DNA of 64,000 bases from Volucella zonaria. Lineage: Eukaryota; Arthropoda; Insecta; Diptera; Syrphidae. Location: positions 107,996,003-108,060,002 of the forward strand of contig OZ014534.1 in assembly GCA_963966105.1 (NCBI GenBank). The letters are read 5' to 3'. A program made the position numbers and the translations under genes. Below, one piece after another: positions 11,035 to 21,959 of this stretch. The notes beneath the pieces were generated by a model. That model was given only the letters and a program-made list of their open reading frames with translations. It had not been told where the DNA came from and ran no database searches. The stretch's first letter is position 1. Every line of letters begins with the position of its first letter.

Positions 11035-13280
11035 TAATTCTAGCCGAAATCTGTCCTGAGCGCAAGAAAAATCGATTTCGTATTTTTTCCGCAACAGAAG
11101 TTCTGGTGTCATTGCATCGGACGGCATGTCCATAAGATCAGAGTCATAAGACAGCTGGCAATCAAGGTCATCAAAGCTCCAGTGCGTGTTGTACCAAAGA
11201 CCACTTCTTTTTAGACGGAAGATGGCTTTGACAGTGCAACCCATGATATGAATATCAAGGGGTGGGAGATTCATCAAAGCGTCCAGAGCAGAGCCAGCAG
11301 TGCTGGGGAAAGCCCCATGCATCCGAGACAAACCATTTTTTGGGGTCTGGTAAAAGCACCAATCACGTATTTTCGGGAGGTCGTATTGTACCAGACAACG
11401 GACGCATAGGAAATAATTGGCCTTATCATAGCCGTGAAGATCCAAAGGACAGGCTCCATGCCTTGTCGATAGCTCCTCTGCACTGCCAGAAGGCCGACAG
11501 CACCTTAGACGCTTTGGACGTAAGGTGGGTAACTTTGTTATCCAGGACCACACCCAAATACTTAGCTTCTTTGGAGAATTGGATGGTGATGCCTTTAATC
11601 ACTAGATGAGTCAAACCAGGCAGCTTCCTCTTTCTCGTAAAGAGAGCAACTTCAGTTTTGAGAGGATTGACTGAAAGCCCATTACTAGTGCATTAGTCGC
11701 CGATCACGTCTGGGCTGACACGATCCAATAGTCAGTACAGCTACATCATCCGCGCATGCTTGTGCATAGATGTTAGAACTATTGAGCGCTTTGAGCAGTG
11801 AGTCGACCAACATTCATCATAGCACTGGCAACAGAACGCTGTCTTTCGGCAACCCCGTTTACACCCGCCACCACAGGCCTCAACCGGCATCCGCAATCAA
11901 CGTGATATTCACCAGCATTGCTTTTATCCAAAAAAAACTAGTGATTCGTCTACACCGTGTTGTCTGGCCGAGTTACACATGCCTTCAAAAGTTGCATTGC
12001 CGAAAGCACCCTCAACGTCGATGAAAATGCCCAAGGCGTATTTCTTCTATGTTGAATGCTCCTACAATTCTGCCTACCAGATTTTGAAGCGCAAACTCGC
12101 AGAATCTTCCGCGTTGGTAGGCATGTTGCATCGCCGACAGAGGATGTATTCGCAAGGCGCTTTTGCGCACATGGATCTAGAAAATTCTCCCGATGCCTTT
12201 CAGCATGAAGGAAGTCAGACTTATAGGTTTGAAAGTCTTGCTGAGCAAGTAGTCTTCCTTTCCGATTTTCGGTATAAAGGCCACTCTCACCGTTTGCCAG
12301 GGATTCGGTTTGTATTACAGTGCCAGGCTAGCAATGAAAATTCTCTTCAGAGTTGCCAGCAGCTGGTCTATACCTTTTTGTAACATAACTGGGTATACTA
12401 TGGTGCCACCGGTGCCAAGCGACTTGAAGCCTCGGCATTTTTAATGTCCTCATCCGTCACCACAATCAATGAGATATACCAGCTACGGCGTGTTGTGTTG
12501 TTCAACTCGTTGATAGGAGCTAGTTGTGAGCTGGTTCCGATTATGGCATGAGACGGAGAATCGTTGGTTTCGACTCAGTATAGGTACCGTCAGATTTTCT
12601 GAGTGGTTACAGTCTGGTTGATGTTCCCCTTTTGAGGACTTTGACCAGCCCACTGGTTTCACCGATAGTTTCGATCTTTTCACAAAAACCTTTGTAAAAA
12701 GTGCTATTCGAAGTCCGGATGAGCCTCTTAAAATCTTTTTCCTTTGATCTGTGAAGATCCCTCCCAATCTTCCTTCCTTTTGTTTTGTCCTGAGCCTAGT
12801 CGAGCTCGTACTTGTCGAGCTCCTACTTAAATCGTGTCCAGTTGGTTTTATGTGGATTCCTCCTCTTCATCAAGGTCGAGACCTCACATCCGATTCTGAA
12901 TTCGATGTATCTGTAGTCTGACATGGAGATCTCCTATAATACTTTCCAGCCATTAATCTCTTTAGCATACGCTGGATAAAGTTAAGTCGATTACCTGCTG
13001 ACTTACTCTCGTGACAAAAGTTGGCTGAGAGCCAGCATTGTTGACAGCCAGGCCAGGCGATAGTATGAAGTCCTAGAGATGACTACCTCTCCATATGATA
13101 GATCCCACGCAGTCACAATATTCAATGAGTTCTGCTACCGCCTCCGGTGGTGGCGGCAGTAACGAATGATAGGGAAAATAACCAGACGCAACAACGAATT
13201 TGTGCCATGCCTGCAGCAACTAAATCTTGGTTCCAAAATTGCGCAAATTTAAATAGTGAGAGTGAGTTCGACACAAAACA
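11035..13280 (-). mobile_element. LOA/Lian-like non-LTR retrotransposon remnant
   Basis: Read leftwards from 13280, the endonuclease appears as WHKFVVASGYFPYHSLLPPP, then LAVNNAGSQPTFVT and DLTLS. The linker follows (a TNWT-like tract, then the EN-RT spacer near 12770-12500). Reverse transcriptase shows a degraded motif A (LGIF-like, near 12030) and a CADD box at 11745-11756 followed by VAVL. The thumb has KYLGVVLDNKVTHL (near 11560), WIFTAMIRPIISYASVVW (near 11440), LPPLDIHIMGCTVKAIFRLKRSGLW (near 11250) and a MPSDAMTPE tail. Frames change many times. No RNase H part follows; the remnant stops at about 11035. The clade call rests on similarity of the thumb and endonuclease to LOA-group elements of flies and mosquitoes. 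Confidence 0.72.
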
Positions 13281-13284
13281 CAAG

Positions 13285-13850
13285 CTCTCGACCTTCCTTG
13301 TAATGGTTCGCATCCGTATCTTGGTTAGAACAAGATAATGGGCCGAGTCGGTAGTAGCACCTCGGAACATTCGGACACCCCAAACACGACAGGAGTGTCA
13401 TGTGTCGATCGCAATATGATCAAATGGGTTGACGGTTTTTTGGTCAAAAGTCAAGCCAGGGATCTTTACGGATATCAAGATGTGTAAACCGTGTGGGCTA
13501 TCACTTCCCGCCGCAAAATCAATAAGACTGTGTCCATTTCCAGAGCTCGTAGGAGGAGTCTTTGTTAAGCTCCTCTGTCGAGGCTTGGGCATTTACAAGG
13601 TTTATACATGCAAGTCACCGCCAGCAGTTCGTTAACATGTCTGAAGCTTAAGACTTGATCCCTTAGTCTTCCTTTGAAGGCGAATCCGCATCCAAATAAA
13701 TGCTGCGACTGCTGTCCTTGTCGCCACGGTTGTCTGTAACATTCTCCAAAGTAGATTTTTTCATCCTCTTTTCGTCCGGCTTAACACATCGCATTTCTGG
13801 ATGGCCATTGGGGCTGTTTTGTGCTACTCGAGTATCATCCCCAGTTGTTC
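13285..13850 (-). pseudogene. RTE-like endonuclease fragment
   Basis: On the - strand the EN core reads in broken frames. The order is a GKRRMK-like segment (near 13770), FKGRLRDQVLSFRHVNE (near 13640-13690), NGHSLIDFAAGSD (near 13500-13540) and VWGVRMFRGATTDSAHYLV (near 13320-13380). The order and motifs match the RTE copies at 24.8-27.3 and 53.3-56.3 kb. It is joined directly at about 13280 to the LOA endonuclease, with no tail or target duplication visible. Confidence 0.6.
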
Positions 13851-15248
13851 GACGGACGTATGTACATTCCAATTCCAATCCGTCATTATCCGAGACCATT
13901 AGCTGGTTCGTCACAGTTTTATCTCCTCCGTACATGGTTGTGAGGCCTGTGACGGCGAAGGCAAGTATCATGCTACTGATAGAGCACTCACTTGCAATTT
14001 CAGCTTGCATATGTAGAGAGGATGACCACTGGAATGCCGGCGCTACTCTACCAGTTGGACTGTTCAGTCCAGGCTACAGAAAAGTCAGTAGTTTCTCGAT
14101 CAATCACCGCCCAGATCTCTAATAAGGAAAGCCCCTTCTGTTGAATGTTTGCTTCAGAAAACGACATGAGGAATTTTCTTTCTACCTCTGAAGGCACCAG
14201 GCTGACAAGATACGGAACTTCCTTTTCATTCCGATCTTTGATGGATCGCAAACTCTGGAAATTTGAGGAATGTCTGATGCTGTTTTACGCCTTCTTCACA
14301 CCTCCACTGACAATGACTGTTAAATAAACTCCGGTTACATACGAGTACTCCCCAGCAAAACTTACTAACAAGAGAATCGCGTCACTTTTTTGGATACCAC
14401 TACTTAGAAACTCAATAAATCACTCAACTGACTGACCATTTCGTCGACCTCTGATTAGATGTGCTCTAAGAATGCGGCTTGCAAAATTCCTCCCCGAAAA
14501 GGAATGCAAATCTTTACAAAGTAGTCATACCGACCTGTCAACCTTTTTTGTTTGTCGACTTGTAACAAATTTCCCGACACTGGCTTCCTCATAAATCCAC
14601 GAAAGCCATTCCGGAGTCTGCTCAATAAATCAGTCATACTCGTATCATCATCAAGTCGATGAAAGATATGAACCCTGTCCATCCACACAAGCGACAGCAT
14701 GTCTGCATGACTGAATTCCACAACAGCGTCCAATCGTACTCCCTCCATTAAAGGCTCATCTCCTTTTTATTTGACTTAATGGATACAGCAAGTGAATCCT
14801 AGCTTCAGTTTCAAATAGGCAGAGTCCATAAAAGTCAGGTCATACCACATCGGAATTCTATTACCAAAAAGCACATCAATTTGCCTCAGCACGATACTAT
14901 CCAAATGAGATGCATACCAACAGCTGCTTTTTGTCATCCTCTCTGGCGGATCCAGCTAACTATGCCATAAACAACTACCAGCGTCCACCTTCAGTTGTAC
15001 TCGTAGCTACGGCATACGATGAGTACTTCACCTGTTTGAATGCATGCTGCTTGTTGGTTGAGGGCATCTATCTTCTTCCTCGTTTCCTAACCATATGAAG
15101 TGCAGATGCATAAATAGAAGCCTGTTTACTTGGCCTAAACCCAATGGACGAGTGCATATGAATAGGAGTATCTCTGGCGTAAGTCTTGCGCGATCATAGG
15201 CAAACACGTGACGTCTTGACCCCTAATATGTTGAAGCCATATCGCGCA

Positions 15249-15333
15249 TATGCGAATGCGAATGCGAATGCGAATGCGAGTGCACATAAACATGCCCATG
15301 CCCATGCCCATGCACATGAGCATGCGCGCACGC
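15249..15333. repeat. GCGAAT and CCCATG hexamer repeats
   Basis: An array of TGCGAA units at about 15251-15280 is followed after a short gap by ATGCCC units to about 15331. Both are six bases long with a shared ATGC core, suggesting one expanded and then diverged minisatellite. Open frames here on both strands are products of the repeat. Confidence 0.85.
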
Positions 15334-15530
15334 CTCAAGATTCAAGACTTGAAGAGTCACCTGAAGATTGCCTGCCTACTTAACAGTGTCCATCATGCCA
15401 ATGCGGATGCAGATGCGTTCATGCGATGTGTCCCGCAAAAATTAACGGCCTAAGCAGCATTTGTACAGATACTGTGTACGTACGTACGTGAGACTCGAAC
15501 AACGAATGGAATGCCTAGCCTACGCCCGCA

Positions 15531-15577
15531 AACCGACAACCAACAACCGACAACCGACAACCGACAGCCGACAGCCG
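15531..15577. repeat. ACCGACA heptamer repeat
   Basis: A short tandem run of ACAACCG/ACAGCCG units, preceded at about 15479 by a TACG tetranucleotide run. Confidence 0.8.
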
Positions 15578-16261
15578 CATCCCGGCAGCATTTGGTATCC
15601 ATTTTCGTGGTTCATGGGGAATTATGCGAGAGATACCTTAATTGGTGGTACCTGGGTGGCTGAAGCTATGCACAGCCAAAGTTGAAGATGGACCACAAGT
15701 TGAAGCTAAAGCCGAAACACTGCGGCGGTATCGCGCTCTTCCCAGATAACCAGATAACCATCGGCGAAGGGGATAAATAATGTTAATAAATTGTCAAGCT
15801 GACGCGTTCCGCGAAGTGGAGACTACTCACGAGTGCCACCCGGTGGAGTATTTGTTTTGGCCATTTCATATGCATCCGAAGAAGAAGAAGCAGACGAAGC
15901 AGAAGAAGACGATTGCAGCACTTGGAGGAGTTCAAGTGAAGAGCTTCCTTAGTAGGCAGCTCTTTGCATTGTTTAAACAGTTTCCCAGTGGATTGGTGCT
16001 GTCAAATAAGGCTCCCAGTACACTGCCAATCATTGCAGTGTCAATAAACACTTTGACACTTTGCTATTACAGTTATGTCGGCAATTTCCTTTCACTTTTC
16101 ACACACAGCAATCTCTGGCATACTCGTAAATGCGAAGGACTCCCGATTGAGCAGTGTCAATCGATGGAGCAGCTTTAACAGCTGAACTGCTTCGTCGAAT
16201 ATCATTCTTGTCGATCTCAACATTGTCGCCTCATAAATTGACAGGTTGCGCCAAAAGCGTT

Positions 16262-16331
16262 GATGATCGCGCGGTAATCGTCGTGGTTGTGGTTTTCGTT
16301 GTCGTTGCCGTTGTCGTTGTTATTGTCGATG
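16262..16331. repeat. GTCGTTGTT-type triplet tract
   Basis: A degenerate TTG/GTC-rich triplet tract. It generates long Val-rich or His/Asn-rich open frames on both strands that should not be taken as genes. Confidence 0.8.
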
Positions 16332-17059
16332 TGGATGCAGGTCTGTCGATTCCGTTCACATGGATGTCGGAGATGAAGTTGCGGATAGTACGAATTAGAT
16401 GTACGGGTATCTCGTTTGTCTGATTGTCGGTTGTGGGAGCCAAGAGGTGTTGAAACCTCATTCCAATTTAACTTATTTGCCATTCACTTTCAGAGCCAGC
16501 CAGCAATTGGCTTTAAGCGGCCTCTCTTGGGGGCCTTAAAATTACTTTAATAAACTACAAAAAAAAATAAACACACTGTAGATATGGTCGCACCATACAT
16601 AATGGAATGTCTTAAAGCCGATTTAAGTGGTATTGTAGGCTTAGGTAGGCCGTAAGAGACAACGCTTGCAATTTGTGGTCAAATATTTTAGACTTGCAGC
16701 AGGAAAGAGTCAGGGCTTGCTGCGAATATGGTGTAGAAAGTCAAGACCATATCGAGGTGAAACTACTTTCATTATTTGGGGCAACCCAGTCAAGAATAGA
16801 CTTGCTCTTATCCAGCTTTGAGGAGGGAGTATATCCCTACAACATCGCTTGCAGTGACCGAATTTTTATAAAGTCCTTAAAAATTATCGACCAATACTTA
16901 CTTTAGTTTTGATGACATCTTACGAGTACACACCTGAACGGCCCTCGTCCTCAATCAGCTTACCTCTCCAGCCAGTTACGTACATCGGGCGCGCGGTACC
17001 TTAGCTAAGGTTATCCTAATCTGCGTTGTCACTGGGGTGTATTTAAAGATGAAGTACTC

Positions 17060-17470
17060 TTGTCTATGCACACCATATGAGCCAGCAATCTAAATAGCTT
17101 TAAGCGAAAACTTCTGACCAGGCCAGATCGACGCACAAGGTTCTTTATTGTGCCTTCTTCTTGACACCCCGTCAACGCAGATACGCTCCAAAATCCCAAA
17201 AAGCATCTTTTGCTTAAAGCGGCTAAGAGAGTTTGTATTTGCTCTGGAGAGTCTCCATCCCTTTATGCCGTATAACAGACAGGGACTATGATGGCCTGTG
17301 ATGATCTCGTCTTTGCTGCTCGAGACAGGAATTCTCTGAGCCCTAATTGCAGAAAAACCGCGCTTTTTTCCAAAACTCTGAGGGCAGCTGGCCCTCAGCC
17401 CTCGTCCACCCTGCATTGTAGCGCCATCTAAGTATGTAAGTAAGGAGTACTCAGGCAAGGAACTAGTCCA
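17060..17470 (-). pseudogene. Non-LTR retrotransposon thumb/C-terminal fragment, probably RTE-like
   Basis: A - strand frame contains LLYGIKGWRLSRANTNSLS, then RFKQKMLFGILERICVDGV and a RRRHN tract. This order (LLYG, W, L, then F..K.L..I.. CVDGV..RR) is the C-terminal part found after the palm in several non-LTR groups, RTE among them. Palm motifs are not present, so the piece cannot be assigned with confidence. It lies just left of the LOA tail at 17570. Confidence 0.5.
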
Positions 17471-17569
17471 TTGTGCTCCCTACATGTACCTTTTACTGAA
17501 ACCTATCAGTCCTGTCAGTGACAGGCTGATGCGAGCGAATACTCATAGAGAAAATACTCCGCGGTGTCG

Positions 17570-19030
17570 CTATTGTCAGTTACTGTGTACTGTGTAACTT
17601 ATTCCTTGCAGACACAGGTAACTGCTTTACAATAGTTCTTGGCCACAAAGGCAGTATGAAGACTTGCCTACTGAGGGACAGCAGGAAAGTCGCTGACCTC
17701 TTAGAGACGTGCGAAAGTACACACTTGGTCTGCCGGCATCCTGGAGATTCATGCCGTTTACAGTTATGCAATGAAATCCAACTGTCAATGGAGGCATGTT
17801 CGAGTGTCTAGAAATTCTCCCCCGAGCCTTCCTAGCAAGTTCATTTTTGATCTCATTTTTCGTGATCCGACTGTGATATGGGAACGAAACAGCGCTAAGG
17901 GAATCCAGCCTTCCGACTTAGTTCGAGAAGTCGCTTTCTCCAACTAACTTGTACGTAGCGGGGTTCAACAAAGCCTGTCGTTTGAGGAACAGATACATTG
18001 TCTGCTTCACCGGTTCTTCTCATTATAGCTCATTGACACCCGCTTGGAAGTCTTCCTAACCAGCAGTGAAATCTAGGTTAGGCTAGGTTAGGTTCAACAG
18101 GAATATGATGGATATGCCATCACACAGACACCAGGCACAAAAACGGGCCCATTACGATCCCTGTGGAACCAGTTGAATTAGTCTTCAAATGGCAAAAACC
18201 TAAAAAATCGCGCGGGTGAAATACCCAATTTCTTTGCAAAAGCCAAGAAGCCCTTTGAAGTTTGTGCCGTCTATTTCCTCTAGGTTTTCGAAAAAGTATT
18301 TCCCTAAAAATTTTCTTCGACTACGCGATATTGCCTCGCATTCATAAAGTGAAATCCAAGATAGTCTTCCCTCAAAAATACACCAGAGCCGAACTCTAGA
18401 GCGGTTTTAGAGTTGTCGGTGAGGACGCGACTACTTTTCTCTCCTGGCTTAAGCTCTGACCAGCCAATCCCGGCCAGAGGAAAAATCTATTTCGTAATGG
18501 GTGATGGCTTTGAAAGTGCAGCCTATGATATGGTTATCAAGGGACGGGAGATTCATCAGTGCGTCTTAAGCGGGGTTAGGTGTGCTAAACTTTTTTGTTG
18601 AGTTGTAAAAGGAAGTGTGATTTTTGTTCGGCGTTACCTCGTTGACGTTACATTACCAGAAGGCCGACAGCGCCTGGGGGGTTTACAACATGACAAGCTT
18701 AGTCAAGTGAAGTCCAAAATGACACTCGAATACTTAGCTTCACTGGATAAACGGATGATGATGGTGACTAAATGAGTCAGACCAGTCAGCTTCATCACTT
18801 TAGCTTCGGGAAGATTGACTTAAACCCCTTTTCTAGTGCATCAATCGTCGATCATGTATAGGGCTGCCTGCGTTTAAGAGGAGACAGAGTTTGGCTGTCG
18901 AAAGCACCCTCGATGAAAATGCCTAACACGTATTTCTTCTTGGCGAGTGCACCTACAATTCTGTCCACGAGATTTTGTAGCGCAGTCTCGCAGGATCTTC
19001 CGCGTTTTACGCGCATTAACTTCAAAAAGT
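17570..19030 (-). mobile_element. LOA-like remnant: RT/thumb plus post-RNase H tail, middle missing
   Basis: From 19030 leftwards, sequence homologous at DNA level to the LOA copy at 11035-13280 covers the RT segment (18860-19020 matches 11990-12120) and the thumb (18420-18800 matches 11150-11680). At 17570-18000 the - strand gives IKNELARKARGRISRH and later LLSLSRQVFI. These resemble the end of the RNase H domain and the C-terminal region that follows it. The RNase H core expected between them is not recognisable. The same arrangement recurs at 37640-39120. Confidence 0.6.
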
Positions 19031-19034
19031 CGGT

Positions 19035-19475
19035 GATATTTGTTCCGGCTTTGATAGAGTAGCGAGATTTGTTTTATCAACAGAACGCGTTTGGAAGAGG
19101 TATCCAGGCCCGGAATGCCTCTATATAGCTCTATAGACGTTCTATTGACAATCTTGAAATTGATGAGGAGGTGGTAAGTATCTGGATATTTGGTCGACGA
19201 TTAATTTGTCAGGACTTACCCTGCACTCATATGTTTAGAAGTATAACGTTGTCGACGATCGATTTAAAACTTTCATTTGATACAGCAGCAGGGATATTGT
19301 ATGCGATGTTTAGTAGGCCTTTAGTAGGTCTCCTTTCTTCAGAACTAGACAGACGATACTGAGATTCCATTCATCGGGTATACGTTCCTCTGATCAAATT
19401 ACACAGAAGAGCTGGTGCATGCTCCTCGGCAGATCATTTGTGCTAGCTGTCGACGGAGCTATCCTCACTTTAGTT
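19035..19475 (-). pseudogene. RTE-like reverse transcriptase fragment
   Basis: The - strand carries shifted pieces of RT blocks around the RGISLLNIAYKI motif (here LLNIAYNIPAAV near 19270-19320). Upstream is a MPDEWN-like segment near 19350-19390, recognisable from the parallel DNA stretch at 25500-25660. It directly follows the LOA remnant at 19030. Confidence 0.55.
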
Positions 19476-19849
19476 TAGATCAGGTAGAAATAAGTTTTCA
19501 TGGTTTTCTTCCTGGTTAACACCAATACTTCCGTTGTCCTCTTCGTTTAACAGTTTACAAAAGTTGTTCCCCAAATTTTCAGCAACAGCCGCGTCTCTAC
19601 TACGAAATTCCCGTGATTGTATTTGCAGGTTTAGGTTCAGGTTTTATTGCCCTGATAAGTTCTTTTTACGTTCGATCTTCTCGACCTTTCCTTTTACTAC
19701 CCTGCTCTGTTCCTTCGACGAAGTTTGTGTTCAGTTTCCTTTCCTGATATGTGTGCACAATACGCCTCATATTTAACAGCGAGTGTCCACCAGAATTCAT
19801 AGCCGAAACATGTTTTCTTTGTTTGTTATGGCCTTCTGCATCTAGCACC

Positions 19850-21050
19850 TCAGAGGCGGCACTCCTCATGTCCTCCTTTTGGTATTTTTTTTTTTTTTTC
19901 CTTTTGGGGGGAGGAGAAATGCCTTACGCACCATAAGGAAGTCTGTTGGCGTTGACCATCCCCGTGTGTCCGGCTCTCTCCGCATGCTTTCGGATCATAC
20001 GGACTAAGACTCCTCCCAATCCTGTGGCTTCTGACACAACCCCCTGGGACCGCTCTTCGCATTACTTCAAGGGGCTGTGATCCTACACCATTTCGGGTTT
20101 ACGTGCTTTCCCGGTATTGTTCTTCTTCTCTTTTGTTTCTTCTGAGAATATCTTCCGGAAACTGGCAAATTCTTCCCCAGTTCAGGTCACTCGTCAGCAT
20201 TTTATCCACTATGTTCTCTGGGTTGAAAGCACCAATGCTGTTTTAAAGTGCTGTGCGTTGGGCTTCCCATCTTCTGCAGGCAAAAAATGTGTGATGTACG
20301 TCGTCTGCTGGAGAGGTGAGGAACTGGGTGACGAAGTAGTTGACCTCCCCGTGTTTCCGGTCTTTCCACTCAGCCACATTTCTTATCAGCCTCGCTGTCC
20401 ACCTTCTTCTGCTTTCCGAGATCCAGCGCTCTTGCCACTTCTGTATCGTTTGCTGCTTTGCTTGGTCGATTTCCGCTTCCAATCCGATTTCCGCCTTATT
20501 TTCGTGGACGTACTTCCTTTTTGTCGCTAGGAGATCGATGGGAGTCACTCCTGCAACTACAAGGACGGCTGGTTCCGACACCATTCGGTAAAAGCTAGCC
20601 ACGCGTAGAGCTCCACGTCTTTGCACTGCCACCATCTGCTTTCGGTGCTTTTCTTGTCAAAGCGCGTCTGCCCAGATCTCACTTCCATATAGGACAATGG
20701 CATGTGTTGTCGACATTAATAGCCTGCGTTTACTTGCCGTTGGACCACCTATGTTCGCCATTAATCTACTGAGTGATGTTGTAACTCTAGAGGCTCTTTT
20801 CGCTGTGTACTTTATCTGTTGCCAGAAAGTTAGTTTTGTGTCAGGCCTCAATCCCAAATACCTCACCGCGTTCTTGCTCTTAATGACTTCAGAGCCAATT
20901 TGGAAGTCTATTTGTGCCGGGATTTTCTTCTTCGTCAGAAGGACTATCTCAGTTTTCTTTGTTGCCAAACTAAGACCGTGCTCATCCATCCAGAAGGTTG
21001 TTCGTCGCATGACTTTTGGTATTACCGCTGTTTTACAAGAGGCAGGTTGA
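19850..21050 (-). mobile_element. R1-clade non-LTR retrotransposon, 3' part
   Basis: Read leftwards, the post-palm region gives WMDEHGLSLATKKTEIVLLT, then VRYLGLRPDTKLTFWQQI and LYGSEIWADAL (near 20660-21010). The thumb follows: VAVQRRGALRVASFYRMVSE, then LLATKRKYVHE and a WQERW..E..RRWTARLI segment. The C-terminal zinc knuckle region follows: NYFVTQFLTS, then a Cys/His tract around 20240-20290. A tail reading AFNPENIVDKMLTSDLNW lies near 20180-20230. These are R1-type features. The palm is missing on the right, so the copy is 5' truncated. A T run at 19887-19900 may mark the 3' end of the element. Confidence 0.7.
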
Positions 21051-21279
21051 AACCAATATCAGATGAGGCTATTGTTATCTAAAACATAGAAATGGTATAC
21101 AGTAAGTCACTCTTAAGAGACCGGATTCGGCCACAACTAAAACACAATATACAGCTGTAGCATAGTACTCAAGCCATTGTGCACGCAGAATTGAGCCAGG
21201 CTTTGCTAGCTGTCTGAACACTGTAGAATAAACCGAAATAAACCAAGGCATAGCTAGAGCCAAATGAAAGCATCATGTT

Positions 21280-21880
21280 TATAAAGTCACCAAAGCTCAC
21301 TCTCGGAAGATGTTCCGCATTGGTAAGCATTCGCAAAACAGTTTCGCGCACATGTATCTCGGCCATGCTCTTCAATCTTGGCGATCATGTAGTCCTCTTT
21401 ACGAAATTCGGTATAAAGGCTAGTCTCACTGCTCGACCTATGCCAGTGACAGGCTAGCAGTGAAAATTGTCTTTAGAGATACCAGCATCTGGTTTATACC
21501 ATCAATACCATGCAACTTGAAGCGATAAAAGGAAGCAATAGCACCTTTAATGGCCTCATCCGTCACCACAACTGACGAGATATATTGTACTCGCAACGGA
21601 GCATTGTGTTATTCAGAGGACTAGCAGCTTTGTGAGTTGATTCTGATTAAGTTACCTAGAAAGTGAGCCTCCAGCATGAGACGTAGAGTCTCTGCTTTCG
21701 ACTCAATGTAGGCGCCATCAGATTTTCTGAGTGATTGCACCCTGGCCAATTCTCGATTTTGAGAACTGGTTTCAAAGACAGTATCGATGTTTTCGCAAAA
21801 GACTTTATAAGAAGCACTCTTCGAAATCCGGATTAGCTTTTGCATCGATCTGTAAAGACGATGGCGTTGGTCTTTTTGAA
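21280..21880 (-). mobile_element. LOA-like retrotransposon fragment
   Basis: DNA-level similarity on the same strand to 12120-12770 of the LOA copy at 11-13 kb. Shared stretches include GGCCTCATCCGTCACCACAA (near 21550) and CAGATTTTCTGAGTG (near 21719). It covers the EN-RT linker and the first RT blocks only, and stops and frame changes abound. Confidence 0.6.
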
Positions 21881-21959
21881 GTCAAAAATCCATAGGATTA
21901 AGTTGATTTTCTGGGGCCGTGTATATGATAAACGATCCAACACACTATAACTAGGACAT

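Larger units (their letters stand above)
13851..17059. other. Unassigned DNA with several simple repeats
   Basis: About 3.2 kb without a recognised gene. Open frames at 14455-14748 (-) and 16673-16906 (+) match nothing I know. The octamer TACGAGTA/TACTCGTA occurs at 14340, 14637, 14998, 16121 and 16921. Simple-repeat tracts at 15249-15333, 15531-15577 and 16262-16331 are listed separately. Confidence 0.45.

Noticed and set aside
15250..15453. Overlapping Met-Arg and Ala-Asn repeat open frames
   Set aside because: They are frames of a hexamer simple repeat and are open on several frames for that reason.
16217..16483. Asn/His/Asp-rich and Val-rich open frames on both strands
   Set aside because: They derive from a GTC/GTT triplet tract, with no conserved domain.
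18070..18093. TTAGG-like telomeric repeat (AGGTTAGGCTAGGTTAGG)
   Set aside because: Only about three imperfect units. TTAGG telomeres are absent from flies as far as known, and this short word is a common simple sequence.
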